From NCBI GenBank assembly GCA_964023205.1, contig OZ026844.1:37137963-37201962 (forward strand): a stretch of 64,000 nt of DNA, in the 5' to 3' direction. Of the stretch, positions 38,701-43,200 are shown piece by piece. Below the pieces are notes generated by a model. The model did no database searches, was not told where the DNA came from, and saw only the letters and a list, made by a program, of their open reading frames with translations. A program made the position numbers and the translations under genes. The DNA comes from Lutraria lutraria (Eukaryota; Mollusca; Bivalvia; Venerida; Mactridae). Every line of letters starts with the position of its first letter. Position 1 is the first letter of the stretch.

Positions 38701-40245
38701 GTGACACATGAAGCTTTCAAATTGTGACCAGATTGCATCGTAGCGCAATGAATCGTATCTGAAGGTATCATCTTGTGTTACCTTGTATCCAAACCTGTAA
38801 TTTCAAAAACATTCCACGATTAGATACAAAAGATCAATTGTGGTGTTTGTAGCTGATCGCACGACAGTGGGAACCTAGCATTAGAGAATGTTACCATGAA
38901 ATTTATATGTATTTATCACGTTGGATAAAATCTTGTTTATGTATCAGTCTATCTTTGTCTTGAAATTTTAACATTGCTCATTTAATGTTTATGTCCTATA
39001 TCTTTCTTAGCTATTAATAGCTACAAATGGTGTCCATTGCAAATCACACTATGTCTTATTGTGCATATGTTGACAGTGCTTTAAGCTATTGTCATGGAAA
39101 TTTTCTGAATTTATGTAACTAATAATTGTACCTTAGGCTATTCTTGGTGAACATAATTTGTTTGATACCTTTCTTCACTGTTATTTTATACATTTCTCAT
39201 GCATTTTGTCATATCTTCTTTGGAACATCATTTGTTATTGGAAAGACTCCAACATTTATTGACTATGTCTTGTATTGAACTTTTAGTATTATTATTAAGG
39301 TTAATATTACTTGTCTAATGCTACAGTGGTTAGTGCACTAGATTTGTTACCCGGCAGTCCGGGTGCAATAGCCAGTCACAACATTTCATGCATACTGTTC
39401 CATGAAAATTTTGACAAATGAGTCAATATTCCTCCCCTTGTGGAGATGTTACTGGTACCTTGTGGAAGGGTAAGTTAGTACTGGTTAGAATGCCGTCCAG
39501 GAAAACTGGACAGGTGAATCAGTCGCTGTATAGAACTGAATTTAAGTATTTTTGATAAATGACTTTAACTCATTTGAATAAAACTGATACTTCCTGGTTT
39601 ATAAGTCTTGAATTCAGAGTCCCATATCAATACCACTAAAAAAGAAAAATACCAGGTAGATACCGTATCAGCTTGGATTTCAGGAAAATTGAAACATATT
39701 ATATACCGGTAGTTACTTGTTTTATTCATTTAAGATCATTTGTACAAAATCTTGCAAAAATTTGGCATTGAGACAAGTTAGGCATTTATTTAGAATGAAT
39801 TATAATGTTACATTCATTTGTTTACCTGTTGATTACTGATACAAAATGTGTTGTATTTTCATCCTGCTTCTAAAATTATTTATCTTTTTATTGATGTTCA
39901 AAAATCTGCTGGTCAGCAGTCTTATGTACCTATTGATTTATACAGGGGTGAGATGTTTCCTGTGGATTTTCTCTGTTCACATATAGGATATGTTAAATGA
40001 GTGTGTTCACATCTAGTCATGCTCAGGTCTGCTAAAAGTGATGGTTTTACTAGATGGGTGGGGTTACTCCCCCTCACCATCATGTCATGATGTGTTTAGT
40101 GACACTCCTATTGTGATTAACTGTTTGATTTTATTCTCTATTTCAGATATCCTTTGTGTCATGTATACCTCTATTGATGTTATTGTTTGCTGTATTACTC
40201 GCTATATATCCTACACTAGAATCACTAGCAGCTACACAGACCTAA
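2558..40245 (+). CDS. SLMAP: SLMAP-like FHA/coiled-coil tail-anchored protein, 26 exons, 5' partial
   Basis: Seen: 26 exons chain with GT-AG sites and matching phases into 2670 nt (889 residues plus TAA); residue numbers below count from the first visible Phe. Residues 1-75 are the C-terminal half of an FHA domain (SSNGTF motif at 9-14, then a THGC segment). Residues 76-248 closely follow the conserved SLMAP block with [14 protein letters not shown] and [14 protein letters not shown]. Residues 249-681 are coiled coil, 682-733 a Ser/Thr-Pro-rich linker, 733-857 coiled coil, and 858-879 a hydrophobic tail anchor followed by ten residues. Known for the family: SLMAP is a STRIPAK adaptor whose FHA domain binds phosphorylated MST/Hippo kinases so that PP2A can act on them, and it sits on ER, nuclear-envelope or sarcolemmal membranes through its C-terminal segment. 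The start codon and FHA first half lie upstream. Vertebrate SLMAP is about 830 residues; this one would be longer because of the central coil. Small alternative exons in the long introns cannot be excluded. Confidence 0.9.
2739..4077. mobile_element. Pogo/Tigger-like element with TA target duplications
   Basis: Starts CAGTAAAGTTCCGCTATTAA and ends GGAACTTTACTG: perfect 12-bp terminal inverted repeats flanked by TA on both sides (2737-2738, 4078-4079). Subterminal regions repeat GTGGTCTTAAT and GGTCGTATTATCGGGAC motifs in both orientations. 1339 bp with no transposase frame, so probably non-autonomous. Inserted 22 bp after the donor of SLMAP exon 1. Confidence 0.8.
4137..4325 (+). repeat. SINE family A, 5'-truncated copy
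   Basis: Shares the family A body (GAGGATGGGAGACTAGTACT, ACGATGGTTAGGTGAACTGT) and ends with GTAAAACCCGATATAAACAA. The tRNA-like head is missing. It includes an internal segment (CATCCCCTAATTAATACAT) also present in the copy at 18720. Confidence 0.75.
5848..7153. repeat. 1.3-kb minisatellite, about 25-bp unit, roughly 50 copies
   Basis: Unit TATCATGTTATGTGACTATC plus TATTG (25 bp), with 24-bp variants ending TATT. Variant units (GGTA, GATA, CGGTA, ACCTTATTA) alternate in the first half; the second half from about 6700 is nearly homogeneous. Lies in the SLMAP intron before exon 2. Confidence 0.97.
7278..7451. mobile_element. Short CAGT-type MITE, copy 1
   Basis: Starts CAGTGCAACCTATGTAGAGC and ends GGAGAGGTTATACTG, inverted termini of about 20 bp, preceded by TA. 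Internal GAGGTTGTTG motifs repeat. Same family as 32724, 53711 and 61859. Confidence 0.75.
7773..7839 (+). CDS. SLMAP: SLMAP exon 2: end of FHA domain
   Basis: 67 nt, phase 1 in and phase 2 out. The split codon restores Ile before [16 protein letters not shown], which corresponds to the VTHGC segment of vertebrate SLMAP. I chose the donor at 7840 (GTAAGT) over the overlapping GTGTAA at 7838 because only it keeps the frame into the next exon. The intron before it carries the large minisatellite. Confidence 0.9.
9117..9285 (+). CDS. SLMAP: SLMAP exon 3: conserved post-FHA coil
   Basis: 169 nt, phase 2 in, phase 0 out. It encodes [19 protein letters not shown] and then [20 protein letters not shown], the most conserved stretch of the SLMAP family after FHA. 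In vertebrates the coil after FHA takes part in STRIPAK assembly; that role is inferred here. Confidence 0.93.
9536..9765 (+). repeat. TATGCTCCC-type interspersed repeat
   Basis: Starts TTTTTATGCTCCCAAAATTC and continues with TGTTGGTCCATGTGTGTCCG and TTGGTTTCCGAGCAATAACT. I recognise it as a common bivalve interspersed repeat style, also seen at 11191. Class unknown. Confidence 0.5.
9827..9898 (+). CDS. SLMAP: SLMAP exon 4: [14 protein letters not shown] segment
   Basis: 72 nt (24 codons), phase 0 both sides. The product [19 protein letters not shown] is nearly identical to the vertebrate segment. The donor is non-optimal (AAG|GTTACC), but the position is fixed by homology and frame. Confidence 0.92.
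10156..10395 (+). mobile_element. SINE family A, full-length copy with 9-bp target duplication
   Basis: tRNA-like head with A box (TGGTTGAGTGGTTAAGG) and B box (GGTTCGAGCCC), a conserved body with CTGGTTCTTCCCAGGAACAA, and an A-rich tail. Flanked by TCCTTGATA at 10147-10155 and 10396-10404. The head resembles a long-variable-arm tRNA (Ser/Leu type). Lies in the intron before SLMAP exon 5. Confidence 0.88.
10541..10618 (+). CDS. SLMAP: SLMAP exon 5: coiled coil
   Basis: 78 nt (26 codons), phase 0 both sides. It contains [20 protein letters not shown] and ends ETTAK, matching the vertebrate TEDSLRKEL...NYETTAK block. A complete SINE sits about 150 bp upstream in the preceding intron. Confidence 0.92.
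10923..11123 (+). CDS. SLMAP: SLMAP exon 6: coiled coil
   Basis: 201 nt (67 codons), phase 0 both sides, acceptor ACATTTAG, donor GTAAGT. It encodes [20 protein letters not shown] then [11 protein letters not shown], aligning with the vertebrate LQEKIEVVRKLSEVERSL...EDECTHLKEM region. Confidence 0.93.
11191..11440 (+). repeat. TATGCTCCC-type interspersed repeat, second copy
   Basis: Starts TTTTTATGCTCCCTTGCG, contains GGTCGGTCCGTAATC and AAGGTCATACTACCC, and ends GGGGGCATGCTTGTTTCACA. Same style of ends as the copy at 9536. Confidence 0.5.
11585..11695 (+). CDS. SLMAP: SLMAP exon 7: charged coiled coil
   Basis: 111 nt (37 codons), phase 0 both sides. Highly charged heptad sequence ([19 protein letters not shown]) typical of the SLMAP central coil. 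The donor is AAG|GTCTTA; reading through would add an intronic hydrophobic tail, so the splice is preferred. Confidence 0.85.
12039..12091 (+). pseudogene. Decayed duplicate of SLMAP exon 8 start
   Basis: TACTTGTAG followed by GTCAAATCATTACAATTTGA mirrors TATTTGTAG followed by GTTGAATCATTACAAGTGGA at exon 8, 118 bp downstream. Translated VKSLQFDHY versus VESLQVDQD. The similarity fades after about 27 bp of exon, and no donor follows before a stop at about 12165. Confidence 0.55.
12181..12337 (+). CDS. SLMAP: SLMAP exon 8: coil and acidic segment
   Basis: 157 nt, phase 0 in, phase 1 out. It starts VESLQVDQD and ends in an acidic Ser/Asp stretch ([13 protein letters not shown]). It is the first of 15 consecutive exons to end in phase 1. 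A decayed copy of its start and acceptor lies about 118 bp upstream. Confidence 0.85.
12703..12825 (+). CDS. SLMAP: SLMAP exon 9: coil
   Basis: 123 nt, phase 1 both sides. It encodes [18 protein letters not shown] and then a coil ending [11 protein letters not shown]. The donor is GTAAGT. Less conserved than the N-terminal block; called from splice sites, frame and composition. Confidence 0.82.
13020..13082 (+). CDS. SLMAP: SLMAP exon 10: first 63-nt coil unit
   Basis: Exactly 63 nt, phase 1 both sides, donor GTAAGC. The 21-residue unit runs [10 protein letters not shown] to HVEQLQ. Leu at unit position 3 and Leu at position 20 fit a and d positions of three heptads, the pattern shared by the following exons. 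Confidence 0.8.
13566..13628 (+). CDS. SLMAP: SLMAP exon 11: 63-nt coil unit
   Basis: 63 nt, phase 1 both sides. The unit runs from the split Lys codon through [15 protein letters not shown] to SSLE. Acceptor CTTTGTAG, donor GTAAAA. Confidence 0.78.
14832..14897 (+). CDS. SLMAP: SLMAP exon 12: 66-nt coil unit
   Basis: 66 nt, phase 1 both sides: one codon longer than the 63-nt neighbours ([16 protein letters not shown], ending ADLK). Acceptor TTTTTTACACAG, donor GTAAGT. Skipping it keeps the frame. Confidence 0.78.
14972..15021. repeat. TCTG-rich microsatellite
   Basis: Imperfect (TCTG)n run with TTTG and TCTA variants. Confidence 0.85.
15121..15240. repeat. CAGTCAAACCTGTG-type repeat fragment
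   Basis: Starts TCAGTCAAACCTGTGAACAA and contains repeated TGGCCTTTA / TTGGCCTTAA. The start resembles 61687 (CAGTCAACCTGTG), where similar GGCC-containing motifs follow. Probably part of a DNA transposon family. Confidence 0.45.
15508..15821 (+). repeat. TATACCC-type interspersed repeat
   Basis: Starts TATACCCACACAAACAAAGT with a near-complementary AGGGGGTATA soon after, passes through a (GGTC/GTCC)n tract, and ends GGTATTAGTCACCTCTGTAA. I recognise the style from bivalve genomes. Class unknown. Confidence 0.55.
16523..16585 (+). CDS. SLMAP: SLMAP exon 13: 63-nt Ser/Asn-rich unit
   Basis: 63 nt, phase 1 both sides, donor GTAAGT. The unit [16 protein letters not shown] ends NSLQ. It is polar, with weaker heptads than its neighbours, but has the same length, phases and end pattern. 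Confidence 0.75.
16623..17020. mobile_element. MITE with ~21-bp inverted termini
   Basis: Left end ACAAGTTTAAAGTCCCATAA, right end TTATGGGGCTTTAAACTGT; inverted termini match over about 21 bp with one indel and one transition. 398 bp, no coding potential. Contains a palindromic TGACGTCA at 16843. Confidence 0.7.
17259..17408 (+). CDS. SLMAP: SLMAP exon 14: coil and acidic linker
   Basis: 150 nt, phase 1 both sides. It starts as coil ([13 protein letters not shown]) and continues into an acidic, Ser/Thr-rich stretch ([20 protein letters not shown]). Donor GTAAGT. A SINE fragment begins about 20 nt after it. Confidence 0.8.
17430..17700 (+). repeat. SINE family B copy
   Basis: Contains a B-box-like GGTTTGAATCCCAG, then CCTTCTATGAAAATTTGAC, GGGTAGGTTAGTATTGGTTG, and AACTGAAAAATTGTTGAAAA near the end. 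Related copies at 39330, 42833 and 55795. Begins 21 nt after SLMAP exon 14. Confidence 0.65.
17967..18029 (+). CDS. SLMAP: SLMAP exon 15: 63-nt coil unit
   Basis: 63 nt, phase 1 both sides. The unit [17 protein letters not shown] ends GKCK. Acceptor TTATGTTACAG, donor GTAGGA. The following 5.6 kb intron is the longest before the next unit. Confidence 0.8.
18680..18900 (+). repeat. SINE family A, truncated copy
   Basis: From CTACCAACCATGTCTCTCTA through CTGGTTCTTCCCAGGAATGA to GTGTAAAACTCAATCAAAC. The A-box half is absent; it shares the CATCCCCTAATTAATACAT insert with 4137. Confidence 0.75.
19110..19290. repeat. ACTGTGGAATCATT-type repeat
   Basis: Starts ACTGTGGAATCATTAATATT and contains reiterated, partly inverted CCACGAAT and AATCAAATCCCCACGAAT motifs. 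I recognise the start from bivalve repeats. Class unresolved. Confidence 0.5.
20922..22683 (+). mobile_element. Hairpin-capped element with ~9 internal tandem units
   Basis: Left end TTTTTAGCTCACCAGAGCAC followed by a complementary GTGCTCAGGGTGAGC (hairpin); right end GGGCCATCATGGCCCTCTTG (second hairpin). Between them lie about nine 153-169 bp units, each with CTTCTTCTCCGAAACCACAA, GGCCTAGAGCTAAGATATTT and a GGTCAAAATTGGCCC stretch. No ORF. Possibly a non-autonomous Helitron-like element in reverse orientation (right end would read CTAA after the hairpin), but this class is not proven. Confidence 0.75.
22684..23654. other. SLMAP intron 15, last part
   Basis: AT-rich, no repeat or exon recognised until the acceptor of exon 16. 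Confidence 0.6.
23655..23780 (+). CDS. SLMAP: SLMAP exon 16: double (126-nt) coil unit
   Basis: 126 nt, exactly twice 63, phase 1 both sides. The first half starts [12 protein letters not shown] and ends SALK; the second starts [13 protein letters not shown] and ends IDLQ. Each half keeps Leu at unit positions 3 and 20, as if two unit exons lost the intron between them. Confidence 0.85.
23935..23997 (+). CDS. SLMAP: SLMAP exon 17: 63-nt coil unit
   Basis: 63 nt, phase 1 both sides. The unit [16 protein letters not shown] ends LELR. Long polypyrimidine acceptor, donor GTAAAT. Only 154 nt after exon 16. Confidence 0.83.
24472..24534 (+). CDS. SLMAP: SLMAP exon 18: 63-nt coil unit
   Basis: 63 nt, phase 1 both sides. 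The unit [16 protein letters not shown] ends QILK. Donor GTATGT. Confidence 0.83.
24693..24755 (+). CDS. SLMAP: SLMAP exon 19: 63-nt coil unit
   Basis: 63 nt, phase 1 both sides. The unit [16 protein letters not shown] ends ENAK. Donor GTAAGT. It lies 158 nt after exon 18. Confidence 0.83.
25070..25210. repeat. Degenerate ~20-bp tandem repeat
   Basis: About seven diverged units of AAAGTGGCCATTTGTGA type between SLMAP exons 19 and 20. Confidence 0.7.
25307..25369 (+). CDS. SLMAP: SLMAP exon 20: 63-nt coil unit
   Basis: 63 nt, phase 1 both sides. The unit [16 protein letters not shown] ends VDTK; its DEKxxHEETxK core resembles exon 19 (EKxKHGETLK), suggesting a shared duplication origin. Donor GTAAAT. 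Confidence 0.83.
25700..25762 (+). CDS. SLMAP: SLMAP exon 21: 63-nt coil unit
   Basis: 63 nt, phase 1 both sides. The unit [16 protein letters not shown] ends AQLR. Donor GTAAGT. Last unit of the 63-nt series before the linker exon. Confidence 0.82.
26961..27106. mobile_element. 146-bp MITE with 6-bp target duplication
   Basis: Left end CAGTCTGTGAAATTAA, right end CTAATTTCGCAGACTG: 16-bp inverted termini with two mismatches. Flanked by CATAAC at 26955-26960 and 27107-27112. Internal GTTGTCC and GGACAAC motifs can pair. Superfamily not resolved. Confidence 0.8.
27146..28314. mobile_element. hAT-like element with perfect 8-bp target duplication
   Basis: Starts TAGGGATGT and ends ACATCCCTA. 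Just inside both ends are GGTTAATCGATTAATCG motifs, forming further inverted and palindromic repeats. Flanked by AAATTTAT at 27138-27145 and 28315-28322. An 8-bp duplication with TAGGG-type termini is the hAT pattern. 1169 bp without transposase, so non-autonomous. The interior is notably richer in CpG than the host intron. Confidence 0.9.
29024..29040. repeat. Poly-G tract (17 G)
   Basis: Uninterrupted run of 17 G. A similar 13-G run lies at 36593-36605 and a 20-C run at 55397-55416. Such tracts are prone to assembly error. Confidence 0.9.
29203..29370 (+). repeat. SINE family A fragment
   Basis: Carries CTCTCACTGATAGAGGG, a B-box-like GGGTTTGAGCCC, ACCATGTCTCTTTATGTAAG and the tail GTGTAAAAATTGATC. 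Missing the A box and part of the body. Confidence 0.75.
30041..30193 (+). CDS. SLMAP: SLMAP exon 22: Ser/Thr-Pro-rich linker
   Basis: 153 nt, phase 1 both sides. It encodes a basic, disordered-looking segment: [26 protein letters not shown] and [12 protein letters not shown], with several SP/TP sites suited to proline-directed kinases. It contains CpGs (CCGTCGCC, TGGTCGGCG) unlike the AT-rich coil exons. It interrupts the coiled coil and can be skipped without frame change. Confidence 0.82.
30194..32637. other. SLMAP intron 22
   Basis: AT-rich, T-run-rich intron. Apart from the 32-bp tandem repeat at 32463 I see no recognisable element or exon. Confidence 0.6.
32463..32557. repeat. 32-bp tandem repeat, 3 copies
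   Basis: Unit contains ACACCGCACCCTGATTCT followed by AAACATGTTT; units at 32465, 32497 and 32529 (ACACCG start) with few differences. Confidence 0.93.
32638..32716 (+). CDS. SLMAP: SLMAP exon 23: coil resumes
   Basis: 79 nt, phase 1 in, phase 2 out; it ends the run of phase-1 introns. Product [20 protein letters not shown] then ESDMR. The donor GTAAGTA is directly abutted by a MITE. Confidence 0.85.
32724..32899. mobile_element. Short CAGT-type MITE, copy 2, abutting a splice donor
   Basis: Starts TAGTGTGACTGCTCCGAAGC and ends GAGAAGTTGTACTG, with TA before (32722-32723) and after (32900-32901). The left TA includes the T of the GTAAGT donor of SLMAP exon 23. Confidence 0.78.
33348..33507 (+). 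CDS. SLMAP: SLMAP exon 24: coil
   Basis: 160 nt, phase 2 in, phase 0 out. Product begins [20 protein letters not shown], contains a Trp (STWMSNL) and ends ESSKQE. Acceptor TGTTTAAG, donor GTGAGA. The frame stays open past the donor for 45 codons, so intron-retaining or alternative-donor forms are possible. Confidence 0.85.
34021..34873 (+). mobile_element. Hairpin-capped tandem-unit element, type 2, copy 1
   Basis: Left end TTTTAGCTCACATGTCACAA then GTGAGC; right end GGGCCATCTTGGCCCTCTTG. Internal units repeat ATCTTCACCAAACCTTGTCA, GGTCAAAAACTAGGTCACCA and TTAGGAAAACCTTG. Ends match the type at 20922 in layout but the units are unrelated. Confidence 0.72.
35113..36345 (+). mobile_element. 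Hairpin-capped tandem-unit element, type 2, copy 2
   Basis: Left end TTTTTTAGCTCACATGTCAC with AGGGTGAGCTTTT completing the hairpin; right end GGGCCATCTTGGCCCTCTTG. More internal units than the copy at 34021 and same orientation, 240 bp away. Possibly one nested or duplicated insertion. Confidence 0.72.
36593..36605. repeat. Poly-G tract (13 G)
   Basis: Uninterrupted 13-G run following GGATTTCAGGTA. Confidence 0.9.
37487..37621 (+). CDS. SLMAP: SLMAP exon 25: juxtamembrane coil
   Basis: 135 nt (45 codons), phase 0 both sides, acceptor TTTCTTTCAG, donor GTAAGT. Product [20 protein letters not shown] continues through [17 protein letters not shown] to GRSKL, the last coil before the membrane segment. 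Confidence 0.87.
38125..38880. mobile_element. Harbinger-like MITE with TTA target duplication
   Basis: Left end TGCTAGGTTCCCACT, right end AGTGGGAACCTAGCA: perfect 15-bp inverted termini, flanked by TTA on both sides (38122-38124, 38881-38883). 756 bp, no transposase. The interior is full of short GATCGT / ATCGTATT motifs in both orientations. The 3-bp TTA duplication is the PIF/Harbinger pattern. Confidence 0.82.
39330..39560 (+). repeat. SINE family B copy
   Basis: A-box-like CTACAGTGGTTAGTGCACTA, then ACCTTGTGGAAGGGTAAGTT, AGTACTGGTTAGAATGCCGT, CCAGGAAAACTGGACAGGTG. Related to 17430, 42833 and 55795. Confidence 0.7.
40147..40245 (+). CDS. SLMAP: SLMAP exon 26: C-terminal tail anchor and stop
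   Basis: 99 nt including TAA, phase 0 in, acceptor TTCTCTATTTCAG. It encodes [20 protein letters not shown], then [12 protein letters not shown] and stop: one hydrophobic helix with a short polar lumenal end. This matches the position, phase and character of the C-terminal membrane segment of vertebrate SLMAP (PMLAALVAVTAIVLYVPG), although the residues differ. Confidence 0.83.
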   Translation: MSFVSCIPLLMLLFAVLLAIYPTLESLAATQT

Positions 40246-43200
40246 TACAAGACATTGGATGTGTACTTTATAATATATATGTGTCCCGACGATGTGTCTC
40301 ACAGTATGGATGCCAATAAGCCAGTACGCCCAATGAGGGCGAGGGCTTGGAATGGCCCACAGGATCGAACTGGCCATGAAAATTTAGCGACATGATTTTA
40401 CGCATGACCTTGATATTTCGTCGACCAATAAGCTCGCAGCTTAACTGGCTCTTATTCGTCATCTCCTTCGACCAACCGCACAATTAGAGGTCCACTGTGC
40501 ATGCAAGATTCTGTATTAACCATGATGTGAAGTGATTCAGAAGTGAGAGGTTGTTTATGTATGTCATGTATGTTTCATCTAGAAAAGCTCAAAAATAATG
40601 TTCAACTAATATTCCTCTTATCACCTGTTTAAGTTGGAGAGTTTTTTTTGTGACATTTGACAAGCTATGTTAATTTTTGTCTGGATTTGAGAAACAGCTG
40701 TAAATGTAGGAACCTAGTGTTGCTTCAATGAAATGTTGTTCAGTCAAAAAAAAACTTGTTTAGAGTGATATCTTTCATCTATTTGAGCCTGTAATGTGTT
40801 GACCTCTGAATTAATTTCTCACGTTGCATTCACCAAATGCTGTGTGTGCAAAATGTTAATATAAAACTAATTTGGCAAATTGAATCTGGTTCTCTTTCTC
40901 TCAATACAATGTTTAATATTAGGCTGCTTGTTATATTTATTTTAAGAAAGTGCTAAAGCCAACTATGAAACTATTGGTGAAGTCTGCCATCACAAATTTT
41001 TCTCATATAGCTACGTTACTCTGTTGCCAAGGTTATTAATTGGTTGCTAGAATTTTTTTGTATAGAAAAAATGAACCAAAAACAGAAAAAAAACATTTCT
41101 TGTGCCAAACTTTGATACTGCATTATATTTTGCTTCAAAGTGCTTTATCTTGTTGTTTTGTTTAAGGAAATCTGTTGACTTTATTTTATTTACATCATTT
41201 TCTTTTCCATCACATGAATATGTTTACGTTAAAGAACACTTGAATTTCTGAAGCGTGTCAATGCATTGTTTTACATTGAGTATTTTTTGTCATATTTTAT
41301 CAATATTCAAATTCAGTGATACTAAGACCTTATTTTCCATTTCTGAAAGTCTTAACCAAAGAATGTTGAGTGTTAAAACCAGTTTAAGAATTGTACCATC
41401 TAATTGGTTTGTTTGAAATTTTGAATTTTAAATCTGACCAATGGTAGGTTTGTTACTATAATGAATTTTTTAGGACTTTGTATATGCATTTATTGCTGGT
41501 CTATTTGTGTAGTAATTTATTCACTTTTTATCGAGTTGCATTGTGTCAAATAAATATTTACAGAGTTACAGTATTTGAATTGAAGTGTAAATTTTGAGAA
41601 ACCAGTAATTTTATAGATTCATCGACATTTTTGTACAATAAACGAAAAATTGAATGTTTTGCCCTGAATATTACACAGACAGTACAAGAAAAGAAATACA
41701 TTTGTATTGCTAAAGTTTTTCGTCAGTTATTTTGGTGCTGTGATCTATATAGTACTAAATACAGTGTGACAGATTCTACAGACATGTAATTTTCATTTAA
41801 ACATCTTCATAAGTACACCTTACCATGTACAACACAATATATATTTATGATTTTATTTATCAAGTTAATGCACTAATCATCCTTTTCATTAATTGATTAT
41901 TTATTTTGTTTCTAGTATTGTTTTAGCATGCCACCATTTATGTATAACTACATGAAAATACATAATTGTTTGAGCAGTTTTGTAAGTTACATTGTTCAGT
42001 CATTATATTCACATTTCGCATTGTTGAAAATGGCTTCGTTTTTAGTAGCTTGGTATTTATTCGCTAATTTACCATCTTTGGTAACCATGGAAACGTGTTT
42101 ATTATCTTGTAACTGTATCAACTCATTGTTTCGATTAATTTCGTGTTTATTGCATGTGTTTGCATATTTATGTTATTGTTACCATAGCGATTAGAAAGCT
42201 TAATTTTGGAGCCATTTTTCTCAAGAAATATTTTGAAACAAACACAGGTAGAGCTGATCTCTGTAAAATTCCTGTTTTTGTTGTCAGTTGCTGTCAAACT
42301 TGCATTTATGAATGTGTTAAATTTCTTTGTATGTTAAAGTTTTATCACCAATTTACATGTCTGTACTCTTCAAAACCAGGACAATACTCTATAAAAAGGA
42401 GATAAAATCAAACCTTTTCTATGAATATTTCCTGTACAATTAATACAACAGTTGAATCTTGAGCTAGGATTTTTACGAACTATAAAAGTGTATGGGTCAC
42501 TTGATTTACATAATAGATATCGACATCTGACCAAAGTTTTATGTCTGGTCATTTGAGCGGAATCACAGATATGTGTCCTGTCTGTTGTTAGTATATTTTA
42601 TGTTTTGAATAATATGATGTTTTTATCTGGTGCTGATTATAATGTAGTATGCTTGTGACACATTTACACTGAACAGAATTGCTAATTTAAAGCTATTTTT
42701 GCTATTGCGCTGATTATAGGAAATACTTGGTCATCTTTTTAGGACCTTGGTTTTGGTCATGGTAACTCTAAGTAAGAGAGATGTTTCATGCTTGGCTAAT
42801 GATTCGATATTAAAGTTGATAACTATTGTTAAGTGTGTGGCCGCAGCTGTGGGTTTGATTCCTAGTCGCGGGAGGTCATACCCTTCCATAAAAATTTGAC
42901 AACAATGTCGATCTTCCTCCTTGCTAGTACCATGTGGAAGGTTAAATTAGTACTGATTAGAATACAGTCCAGGAAAACTGGTTAGAAAATCTGCTGTCCT
43001 ATATAACTGAAAAAGTGGTGAAAAACACCATAAAACCCAAAATAAATGAATTTCTTTTGTGTGACCTGATGGAATTAATGAAAAAATTTGTTACACAATG
43101 TATGTGATGAATTCTTCTAACTGTTACATTTGATTTGATAAAGCACACGTCATGGATAGATTTTCAAAAATTTAGATTATTAAGGTATTATGCTGAATGT

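Noticed and set aside
40038..40319. 93-codon ORF starting at an ATG upstream of the tail-anchor exon
   Set aside because: It is in a different frame; the coding use of this stretch is the 40147-40245 exon read in phase 0.
41928..42194. Hydrophobic 88-codon ORF considered as an alternative SLMAP membrane exon
   Set aside because: Splicing from the phase-0 donor at 37621 into the acceptor at 41926 reads only HATIYV and stops; the long frame would not be used, and the 40147 exon fits better.
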